From Thiobacter sp964445085 (lineage in GTDB: Bacteria > Pseudomonadota > Gammaproteobacteria > Burkholderiales > Thiobacteraceae), in NCBI GenBank assembly GCA_964445085.1, contig CAYUJV010000010.1, positions 1 through 41,939 of the forward strand: DNA of 41,939 bases, read 5' to 3'. Under the pieces are notes generated by a model. It did not search any database. It was not told the DNA's origin and saw nothing but the letters and a program-made list of their open reading frames with translations. This document shows positions 24,750 through 31,909 of the stretch, piece by piece (the stretch's first letter is position 1; each line of letters opens with the position of its first letter). Position numbers and translations under genes: made by a program.

Positions 24750-26011
24750 TGGACTTCCTGTTCGCGCCTGGATCGCCCTTCTCCCAGCTGTTTCCCTTCC
24801 TCGTCAGCCTCGGCATCGGGCTGCTGATCGGCCTGGAGCGCGAGCGCAATCCGCGCGCGAAAGCCGGCCTGCGCACCTTCGCCCTGACCTCCCTCCTCGG
24901 CACGCTGTGCGCCATGCTCGCCCAGCAGACCGGCTCGCCCTGGCTGCTGGTGGTCGGCTTCGGCGCGGTCGGCGCCTACATCGTCGCCGCCTACCTCGGC
25001 GAGCACGCGCCGGAGGCGGAGCCCGGCACCACCACCGAAGCCGCGCTGCTGGTGTGCTACACCCTGGGCGCAATGGTGTGGCACGGCGAGCACGAGCTGG
25101 CGATCATGCTCGCCATCGTCACCACCGTGCTGCTCTATTTCAAGCCGGAGATGCAGGGCATCGCGCGCCAGCTGTCGCGGCGCGATCTCGTTTCCATCCT
25201 GCAGTTCGCGGTGCTCACCTTCATCATCCTGCCCATCCTGCCCGACCACGACTTCGGCCCGTTCCAGTCCTTCAATCCGCACCAGACCTGGCTCATGGTG
25301 GTGCTCATTTCCGGCATCGGCCTCGCCGGCTACGTGGCGCTGCGGCTGTTCGGCCAGCGCTACGGCTCCCTGCTGCTGGGCTTCCTCGGCGGGCTCGTGT
25401 CCAGCACCGCGACCACCCTGGTCTATGCGCGGCACGCCAAGGCCTACCCGGAGCGGATTCCGCTCGCCGCGACGGTGATCCTGCTCGCCAATCTGGTGGT
25501 GATGGTGCGGCTGGGCGTGCTCGCCGCCGCCGTCGCGCCCGGCACGCTGCCGCAGCTGCTGCCCGTGCTGGGGGTCGGCTTCGCGCTCGGCTTCGCCGTG
25601 ACGCTGCTGCAGTGGGGCCGCAACCGCAGCGCCGCGGAATTGCCCATGCCGGAGACGGGCAACCCCACGGAGCTGCGCACCGCCGTCGGTTTCGGCATCC
25701 TCTATGCGATCGTCCTGTTCATCGCCAGCTGGGTGGCCGATCTGTCGGGCGAGGGCGGCCTGTATGGCGTGGCGGCCATCGCCGGCCTGACGGACGTGGA
25801 TGCCATCACCCTCTCCAGCCTGCGCCTGTTCAGCCTCGGCAAGATTCTCGAGCCGCAGCTGGCCACCGTGATCGTCATCAGCTTCCTGTCCAACATGGGG
25901 CTGAAACTGGCGCTCACCTTCGCCATCGGCGGACGGGCGCTGGGGCTGCGCTGCCTGGCGCCCATGCTCGCGGCCGGTGTCGGCGCCGCGGGCGCCCTCC
26001 TCCTGCTCTGA
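24749..26011 (+). CDS. MgtC/SapB family membrane protein with DUF4010
   Basis: A 420-aa polytopic membrane protein with about ten to twelve hydrophobic segments. The N-terminal MgtC-like part has LGIGLLIGLERERNPRAKAG and LRTFALTSLLGTLCAML. The C-terminal DUF4010 part has GLVSSTATTLVYARHAK and GLYGVAAIAGLTDVDAIT. MgtC proteins relate to Mg2+ limitation and ATP-synthase control, but the long DUF4010 fusion is uncharacterised. It overlaps recJ by one base, so translation is coupled. Confidence 0.88.
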   Translation: MDFLFAPGSPFSQLFPFLVSLGIGLLIGLERERNPRAKAGLRTFALTSLLGTLCAMLAQQTGSPWLLVVGFGAVGAYIVAAYLGEHAPEAEPGTTTEAALLVCYTLGAMVWHGEHELAIMLAIVTTVLLYFKPEMQGIARQLSRRDLVSILQFAVLTFIILPILPDHDFGPFQSFNPHQTWLMVVLISGIGLAGYVALRLFGQRYGSLLLGFLGGLVSSTATTLVYARHAKAYPERIPLAATVILLANLVVMVRLGVLAAAVAPGTLPQLLPVLGVGFALGFAVTLLQWGRNRSAAELPMPETGNPTELRTAVGFGILYAIVLFIASWVADLSGEGGLYGVAAIAGLTDVDAITLSSLRLFSLGKILEPQLATVIVISFLSNMGLKLALTFAIGGRALGLRCLAPMLAAGVGAAGALLLL

Positions 26012-26025
26012 CCGCCGCGTTCAGG

Positions 26026-26031
26026 TAAAAT
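26026..26031 (+). promoter_or_regulatory. Candidate -10 box for prfB-lysS
   Basis: TAAAAT lies 42 bp before the prfB ATG, in the short AT-richer gap after the MgtC gene. There is no clear -35 element. Confidence 0.4.
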
Positions 26032-26072
26032 AGCCGCTTTTTTGGAACGCCCGTCGCCGGGCGCGAAACACC

Positions 26073-27177
26073 ATGGAAGCGGAACAGCTCAATCTCATTG
26101 CCAACCGGCTCGACGACCTTGCCCAGCGCAGCGCCGAGTTGCGGAGGTATCTTTGACTTCGATCGCAAGCAGACGCGATTGGAAGAAGTCATCCGGCAGC
26201 TGGAAGATCCGGCCGTCTGGAACGACGCCAAGCTTGCCCAGGATCTGGGCAAGGAACGGCGCAGCCTCGAAGCCGTCGTCAACACCCTGATCGAGGTCGA
26301 TGCCGGCGTGCGCGACGCCCGCGAACTGTTCGAGATGGCGCGCGCGGAAAACGACGACGCCACCCTGCAGGCGGTGGAGGCGGACAGCCGGAGTATGGAA
26401 CAGACCATCGAGGGGCTGGAGTTCCGCCGCATGTTCTCCAACCCCATGGACCCCAACAACTGCTTCCTCGACATCCAGGCCGGCGCCGGCGGCACCGAGG
26501 CCTGCGACTGGGCCTCCATGCTGCTGCGCATGTACCTGAAATACGCCGAGCGCAAGGGCTTCAAGGCCGAGGTGCTGGAGGAGACCGAGGGCGACGTGGC
26601 GGGCATCCGCTCGGCGAGCATCAAACTGGAAGGCGAATACGCCTACGGCTACCTGCGCACCGAGACCGGCGTGCACCGCCTGGTGCGCAAATCGCCGTTC
26701 GACTCCTCCGGTGGCCGCCACACCTCCTTCGCCAGCGTGTTCGTGTATCCGGAAGTGGATGAATCCTTCGAGATCGACGTCAATCCGGCCGACCTGCGCA
26801 TCGATACCTTTCGTGCATCGGGTGCCGGCGGCCAGCACATCAACAAGACCGACTCGGCGGTGCGCATCACGCATATTCCGAGCGGCATCGTGGTGCAGTG
26901 CCAGAACGACCGCTCCCAGCACCGCAACAAGGCCGAGGCCATGGCCATGCTGAAGTCGAAGCTATACGAGGCGGAGATGCGCAAGCGCCAGGCCGAGCAG
27001 GACAAGCTGGAAGCGGGCAAGTCGGACGTGGGCTGGGGCCACCAGATCCGCTCCTACGTGCTCGACCAGTCGCGCATCAAGGACCTGCGGACCAACGTCG
27101 AGATCTCCAACACGCAGAAGGTATTGGACGGCGACCTCGATGCCTTCATCGAAGCCAGCTTGAAACAGGGCGTTTAA
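26073..27177 (+). CDS. prfB: Peptide chain release factor 2 (programmed +1 frameshift)
   Basis: RF2 terminates translation at UGA and UAA. The zero frame runs 27 codons from the ATG at 26073 to an in-frame TGA at 26154; reading then shifts +1 and continues at 26155, giving 367 aa (E. coli 365). The tripeptide anticodon SPF is in RKSPFDSSGGRHTSF and the catalytic GGQ is in ASGAGGQHINKT (about residues 252-254, as in E. coli). The frameshift makes expression sensitive to RF2 level. lysS follows 2 bp on, the conserved prfB-lysS arrangement. Confidence 0.97.
26143..26157 (+). promoter_or_regulatory. RF2 programmed frameshift site
   Basis: An internal Shine-Dalgarno-like GGAGG (26143-26147), a 3-nt spacer TAT, slippery CTT (26151-26153), then TGA followed by C. 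The spacing equals that of E. coli prfB. Poor UGA termination when RF2 is low permits the +1 shift. Confidence 0.95.
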
Positions 27178-27179
27178 TC

Positions 27180-28685
27180 ATGAGCGAACAAGAGCCGCAA
27201 CTGCCGCAGGACGAGAACCAGATCATTGCCGAGCGCCGCGCCAAGCTGAAGGCGCTGCGCGAACAGGGCGTGGCTTTCCCCAACGACTTCGAGCGCGAGC
27301 ACTTGGCGGAGAAGCTGGGCGCGCAATACGAGGACATGCCCAAGGAGGAGCTGGACCCGCTCAACGTGCCGGTGTCCGTAGCCGGCCGCATCATGCTCAA
27401 GCGGCTGATGGGCAAGGCCAGCTTCGCCACCATCCAGGATGTCAGCGGCCGCATCCAGATCTACGTCACCAACGACCACACCGGCGCGACGGCGCACGAA
27501 GCCTTCAAGCATTACGACCTGGGCGACATCATTGGCGTGCGCGGCACCCTGTTCAAGACCAACAAGGGCGAGCTGTCGGTGCGCGCCAGCGAGCTGCGCC
27601 TGCTGACCAAGGCCATCCGGCCCCTGCCGGACAAGTTCCACGGCCTGGCCGACCAGGAACTCAAATACCGCCAGCGCTACGTGGACCTGATCATGAACGA
27701 GGGCACGCGGCTGGCCTTCGTGGTGCGCTCGCGCATCCTGCAGGCGTTCCGCGAATTTCTCGTGGCGCGCGATTTCCTCGAAGTCGAAACGCCGATGATG
27801 CACCCCATCCCCGGCGGCGCCAGCGCGCGCCCCTTCATCACCCATCACAACGCCCTGGACATGCCGCTGTTCCTGCGCATCGCGCCGGAGCTCTACCTCA
27901 AGCGCCTGGTGGTGGGCGGCTTCGAGCGCGTGTTCGAGATCAACCGCAACTTCCGCAACGAGGGCATCTCGCCGCGCCACAACCCGGAATTCACCATGCT
28001 GGAGTTCTATGTGGCGTACAAGGACTACCGCTATCTGATGGACCTGACGGAAGAAATGATGCGCTGGATCGCGGAGAAGGTGCTGGGCACCACCCGCATC
28101 ACCTACCAGGGCCGCGGCATCGACTTCGCCCAGCCGTTCCGGCGCCTGACCATGGTGGAGGCGACGCTGCACCACAATCCGCAGTTCACCCATGCCCAGC
28201 TCAGCGACCGCGCCTTCCTCATCGACTACTTCGAGCAGCACGCCATCGAGTACCGCAAGGACGACGGCCTCGGCGGCCTGCAGACCACGCTGTTCGAGGA
28301 GACCACCGAGCACCTGCTGTTCGAGCCGACCTTCATCGTCGACTACCCGGCGGAGACCTCGCCCTTGGCGCGGCGCAGCGACAAGCATCCGGAGATCACC
28401 GAGCGCTTCGAGCTGTTCATCGCCGGGCGCGAGCTGGCCAATGGCTTCTCGGAATTGAACGACCCGGAAGACCAGGCCGAGCGCTTCATGGAGCAGGTGC
28501 GGCAGAAGGAGGCCGGCAACGTCGAGGCCATGCACTATGACGCCGACTACATCCGCGCCCTGGAATACGGCCTGCCGCCCACCGCCGGCGAGGGCATCGG
28601 CATCGACCGCTTCGTGATGCTGCTCACCGACGCCCCCAACATCCGCGACGTGATCCTGTTCCCCCACATGCGGCCGGAAGCATAA
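27180..28685 (+). CDS. lysS: Lysyl-tRNA synthetase (class II)
   Basis: A 501-aa enzyme that charges tRNA-Lys. The N-terminal OB-fold anticodon-binding domain (about residues 60-165) has VAGRIMLKRLMGKASFATIQ. The class II catalytic core has motif 1 around EVETPMMHPIPGGASARPF, motif 2 RNFRNEGISPRHNPEF and motif 3 GEGIGIDRFVMLL. Length matches the family. The ATG at 27180 was chosen because it follows the prfB stop directly; the open frame upstream overlaps prfB. A strong terminator follows. Confidence 0.97.
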   Translation: MSEQEPQLPQDENQIIAERRAKLKALREQGVAFPNDFEREHLAEKLGAQYEDMPKEELDPLNVPVSVAGRIMLKRLMGKASFATIQDVSGRIQIYVTNDHTGATAHEAFKHYDLGDIIGVRGTLFKTNKGELSVRASELRLLTKAIRPLPDKFHGLADQELKYRQRYVDLIMNEGTRLAFVVRSRILQAFREFLVARDFLEVETPMMHPIPGGASARPFITHHNALDMPLFLRIAPELYLKRLVVGGFERVFEINRNFRNEGISPRHNPEFTMLEFYVAYKDYRYLMDLTEEMMRWIAEKVLGTTRITYQGRGIDFAQPFRRLTMVEATLHHNPQFTHAQLSDRAFLIDYFEQHAIEYRKDDGLGGLQTTLFEETTEHLLFEPTFIVDYPAETSPLARRSDKHPEITERFELFIAGRELANGFSELNDPEDQAERFMEQVRQKEAGNVEAMHYDADYIRALEYGLPPTAGEGIGIDRFVMLLTDAPNIRDVILFPHMRPEA

Positions 28686-28698
28686 ACACCCGGCCCAG

Positions 28699-28730
28699 AA
28701 CAAAAAGGGCGCGGAAGCGCCCTTTTTGTT
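28699..28730. terminator. Bidirectional intrinsic terminator between lysS and the MCP gene
   Basis: A perfect 14-bp stem AACAAAAAGGGCGC/GCGCCCTTTTTGTT around loop GGAA. T-runs lie on both strands, so it ends lysS rightward and the MCP gene leftward. Confidence 0.93.
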
Positions 28731-28749
28731 CCCTTGGAGCGCGCAACAA

Positions 28750-30381
28750 TCAGGCCGCGGTCTTGAACGCCCCGATCAACTGCTGCAGTTCGCCGGCGGT
28801 TGCCGCCAGGCGCTTCGCCGCATCGTCCACATTGTGAATGCTGCGGCTGTTGTCCTCGGTCAGCACGGAAATCTTTTCCATGTTGCGCGCGACTTCTTCG
28901 CTCGCCACCGACTGCTCCTTCACCGCGCCGGCAATCTGGCGCGCCATGTTGGCCACGTCCTCGGCCGAGGCGACGATCTTTTTCAGGCTGTCTTCTGCCA
29001 TCCGGTTGTACTCGTTGCCGGTGCTGACCTCCTGATGGATCTTCTGGATTGCCCCCACCACGGCATCGGTTGCGCCCTTGATCGGCTGGATCATGTTGGT
29101 GATGTCAGTGGTGCTGGTTGCGGTACGCTCCGCCAGCTTGCGCACCTCGTCGGCCACCACCGCGAAGCCGCGCCCCTGCTCGCCGGCGCGCGCGGCTTCG
29201 ATTGCCGCGTTCAACGCCAGGAGATTGGTCTGCTCGGCGATTTCCTTGATCACGCGGGTGATTTCGCCCACCTTGTCGATTGAGTGGCTGAGGCCGGCGA
29301 TGGTTGCGGTGGACGAGCCCACCGCGTCCGCGACGCGACGATTGGCGTCCACGCTCTTGCCCATGAGGCTGTTTCCTTCCTGCGCCATGGCCTGGGTCTT
29401 CGCGGCAGCCGCCTCCACGCTCTCGGCGTTGTGCGCCACCTCGTTCACCGAAACCGTGGATTCCTCCATTGCCGCGGACACCTGCATCACGCCGTCGGTC
29501 TGGGTATCCGCCCGCTTGAGGACGCCGTTGGCTTCGTCCAACAGTTCCTGGGAGGCGGAAGCCACGGCATTCGCCGCGTTCTTCACCCCGGTCACCGTCT
29601 CGCGTAGTTGCTCAACGGTCTGGTTGAGGGACGCGGCCATCTGCCCGAGCTCGTCCTTGTTCGCGATATCGACGCGGGCACTGAGGTCGCCCTTGGCTAC
29701 GCGGGCCAGCGCAGTCTGCAGCGCGTTCACGCTTTTCTGGATGCTGCCGGTCACCTGCAGGGTGAAGCCGAGGATCAGGATCAGGCTGACCAGCGCGGCC
29801 CCGCCCGCGATGCGCAAGGTGCGGCTCGCCATCGCCACGCTGGCATCATAAGTCTTCTTCACCGCGGCTTGCTGCAGCGGCAATAGCTGCCCCAGGGGCT
29901 TGAGCAGGCCACCCTGAATGAGCGGCCAGTCGTCCTCCAGCAGCGAGGAGACAGTGGTCTTGTTGTCCGAACCATAGGCCGCGTCCAGCTTGTCGAAGAA
30001 GGCGGGCAGATCCTTCATCTTCTTGTCGATCTTCTGCACCAGTTCGACTTCTTCTGCAGTGAACTTGTTTTCCTTGGTCTGTTCCTGGAACTCGGCCCAA
30101 TATTTGGGAATGGCCTGGCGCACCTCCGCCAGATGATTCTTCGACCCGACAAAAGGCATCTGATCCACGACGACGGCGGCCATGCGGAAGCGCACCTCCT
30201 TCAGCGCGACATCGATGTCGTTGAGACTCGACATGGGCAGCACCTCGCGCTCGTAAACCGAAGCCAGGGCGTTCGTGCCCTGGCGCGTCGACCAGATATT
30301 GATTGCCGCCAGGGTGGCGATAATCAGGATCGCCACGGCGGCATTGCTCAGGAGTTTGGCCTTTATGCTCAGGTGTTTCAT
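28750..30381 (-). CDS. Methyl-accepting chemotaxis protein
   Basis: A 543-aa inner-membrane receptor. TM1 (about residues 12-32, NAAVAILIIATLAAINIW) is followed by a four-helix-bundle periplasmic domain (about 33-188). TM2 (about 190-212, IAGGAALVSLILILGFTLQV), a HAMP domain and a methyl-accepting coiled coil complete it. The signalling hairpin EQTNLLALNAAIEAARAGEQ and RGFAVVADEVRKLAERT is intact. There is no C-terminal CheR-tether pentapeptide. The ATG at 30381 has GGAAGAA upstream. It lies 64 bp downstream of a secreted rhodanese on the same strand and is probably co-transcribed with it, which hints at sensing sulfur or redox compounds (inference). Confidence 0.93.
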   Translation of the reverse strand: MKHLSIKAKLLSNAAVAILIIATLAAINIWSTRQGTNALASVYEREVLPMSSLNDIDVALKEVRFRMAAVVVDQMPFVGSKNHLAEVRQAIPKYWAEFQEQTKENKFTAEEVELVQKIDKKMKDLPAFFDKLDAAYGSDNKTTVSSLLEDDWPLIQGGLLKPLGQLLPLQQAAVKKTYDASVAMASRTLRIAGGAALVSLILILGFTLQVTGSIQKSVNALQTALARVAKGDLSARVDIANKDELGQMAASLNQTVEQLRETVTGVKNAANAVASASQELLDEANGVLKRADTQTDGVMQVSAAMEESTVSVNEVAHNAESVEAAAAKTQAMAQEGNSLMGKSVDANRRVADAVGSSTATIAGLSHSIDKVGEITRVIKEIAEQTNLLALNAAIEAARAGEQGRGFAVVADEVRKLAERTATSTTDITNMIQPIKGATDAVVGAIQKIHQEVSTGNEYNRMAEDSLKKIVASAEDVANMARQIAGAVKEQSVASEEVARNMEKISVLTEDNSRSIHNVDDAAKRLAATAGELQQLIGAFKTAA

Positions 30382-30445
30382 CGGTTCTTCCAGTCCTGTC
30401 CGGGGATAGAGCAAGCCGGCGGCGGCCGCCGCCGGCGACAGAGGA

Positions 30446-30907
30446 TTACTCGATGGGGTAGCCCTTGGCTTTCCACTCCGGGAAGCCGCCGCGGAACCAG
30501 TAGATGTGCTTGTAGCCGTCCTTGATTGCCATGTGGGCAGCCTTGTACGATTTCCAGCACTCGCCGGCATTGCAGTAGATCACGATGTTCGCGTTCTTGT
30601 CGGCGGGAAGCTTCGAGGCGTCCCAGCTGTCCTGGCTGGGGTCGTAGTCCACTGATTTGGCGCTCTTTTCCTTGTACGGAATGTTGATCGCGCCCTTGAT
30701 GTGCGCGTCCGCATACTCGTTGGCTACGCGCGCGTCGACCACCACGGCGCCCTTGGCCTGCAATTCCTTGGCCTTGTCGGCGGTCACCACGGTTGCGCCG
30801 GCGAGGGTTGCCGGGGTATCGGCTGCGAGCGCCGCCTGGGCCCCCACCAAAAGCGCGACGCCTGCGAGCCAGGTGGCGGCAAACTTGTTTAGCACGTTGA
30901 ATTGCAT
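30446..30907 (-). CDS. Periplasmic rhodanese-like protein
   Basis: A 153-aa single-domain rhodanese. The signal peptide is about 29 residues (WLAGVALLVGAQAALA-AD). The fold shows VVVDARVANEYADAHIKGAI at the CH2A region and an active loop YCNAGECWKSYKAA. The nucleophile is Cys112, and a second Cys117 stands where most rhodaneses have Arg, recalling CxxCW-type rhodanese-like proteins. It ends WFRGGFPEWKAKGYPIE, as usual. It may transfer or bind sulfane sulfur, or act as a redox protein in the periplasm. The AAGGAG ribosome site is strong. No gene is seen in the 223 bp upstream, which hold short dyads GTTCCA-AGGG-TGGAAC (31039-31054) and AACAATTGTT (31058-31067). Confidence 0.9.
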   Translation of the reverse strand: MQFNVLNKFAATWLAGVALLVGAQAALAADTPATLAGATVVTADKAKELQAKGAVVVDARVANEYADAHIKGAINIPYKEKSAKSVDYDPSQDSWDASKLPADKNANIVIYCNAGECWKSYKAAHMAIKDGYKHIYWFRGGFPEWKAKGYPIE

Positions 30908-31130
30908 GAACTTCTCCTTGCGGTTGGTTGAGATGCCTGGGACAGCCCGGATTCAGCGGCCCGCGCCCAGTAGGAAGCCTGGTAAGTTCGTACCTGAATA
31001 GCGGTTAGCAGAACCGTAAACTTTAAGCGGCCAACACGGTTCCAAGGGTGGAACATAAACAATTGTTAAAGCCGCACCCGCCGCAATGGGTTAAATTTCA
31101 CCCCCTGATCAGGCACCTCCGGAGACCCTA

Positions 31131-31769
31131 ATGACGACCCTTCACAAACCCCACCCCATCGTGATCATCGCCGCCCTGTCGGTGATCATCCTGAGCCTGA
31201 CCAGCGTTGCCGCGATGATGGGCTGGCTGCCCACCACCCACTCCGAGCCCGATGTGACGGCCTCTGCCAAGCCTGACCAACAAAGTGCCGACGCCGAGGC
31301 CAAGACGCAGCAGCCTGCCGGGACGAAGGAGCCTGCCGAGGCCAAACCGGCACGACAGCGCGAAGCCCGCCGGATCGCTGCGGGCGAAACGAAGAACGAG
31401 GCGGCGAAGCCAGGCGACAAGCCGGCGGCCAGGATCTGTCCCAATTGCGGCGTGGTGGAGTCGGTCAACGTGGTCGAGGTCGAGGGCGAAGGCACCGGCC
31501 TCGGCGCCATCGCCGGCGGCGTGGCCGGCGGCATCCTCGGCCATCAGATCGGCCAGGGCCGCGGCAATACCGTGGCCACCATTGCCGGCGTCGCCGGCGG
31601 CGCCTACGCCGGCCACGAGGTGGAGAAGCGCGTCAAGAAAACCAAGCGCTACGACATCCAGGTGCGCATGGACGACGGCACGACCCGGCTCATCCAGCAG
31701 CAAAGCGATCCGGCCTTGGGCATCGGCCAGAAGGTCCGCATCGAGAACGGCGCCATCGTCCCGGAGTAG
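31131..31769 (+). CDS. Glycine-zipper 2TM-domain membrane protein
   Basis: A 212-aa envelope protein. An N-terminal TM or signal anchor (IVIIAALSVIILSLTSVAAM) is followed by a long Lys/Ala/Glu-rich linker (about residues 40-100), a CPNCG motif (ARICPNCGVVESV), then the glycine zipper GAIAGGVAGGILGHQIGQGR and VATIAGVAGGAYAGHEVEKR. A small beta domain ends the protein (YDIQVRMDDGTTRLIQQQ). Family members resemble SlyB/Rcp outer-membrane proteins, but the uncleaved-looking anchor suggests the inner membrane. It is monocistronic, with its own terminator. Confidence 0.85.
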   Translation: MTTLHKPHPIVIIAALSVIILSLTSVAAMMGWLPTTHSEPDVTASAKPDQQSADAEAKTQQPAGTKEPAEAKPARQREARRIAAGETKNEAAKPGDKPAARICPNCGVVESVNVVEVEGEGTGLGAIAGGVAGGILGHQIGQGRGNTVATIAGVAGGAYAGHEVEKRVKKTKRYDIQVRMDDGTTRLIQQQSDPALGIGQKVRIENGAIVPE

Positions 31770-31785
31770 GGCAAAGTCACGGCCC

Positions 31786-31811
31786 AAAAGCCGGGCGCTG
31801 CCCGGCTTTTT
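31786..31811 (+). terminator. Intrinsic terminator of the glycine-zipper gene
   Basis: Stem AAAAGCCGGGC/GCCCGGCTTTT with loop GCT, followed by T. It isolates the copper operon from upstream transcription. Confidence 0.9.
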
Positions 31812-31824
31812 CTGGCACCGGCCC

Positions 31825-31882
31825 ATATACCCCCACCAGGTACTTGACACAGGGCTTGGCGGCATATACCCTAGTGGGGTAT
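31825..31882 (+). promoter_or_regulatory. copA promoter with two CsoR-like operator sites
   Basis: A -35 TTGACA (31844-31849) and a weak -10 TACCCT (31867-31872) are 17 bp apart. The perfect dyad ATACCC-TAGTG-GGGTAT (31866-31882) overlaps the -10, as for a repressor. A similar site (CATATACCCCCACCAGGTA) begins at 31824, 39 bp upstream of the matching CATATACCCTAGTGGGGTA at 31863. The form fits CsoR-family operators, and a csoR gene is the third gene of the operon. It is not of CueR type, which would need a 19-bp spacer dyad. Confidence 0.75.
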
Positions 31883-31909
31883 GATTCACTTCGCCAAAGG
31901 AGCGTCGCG

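Noticed and set aside
31039..31067. A sigma-54 promoter in the rhodanese / glycine-zipper intergenic region
   Set aside because: The TGG and TTG elements do not have the required -24/-12 spacing.
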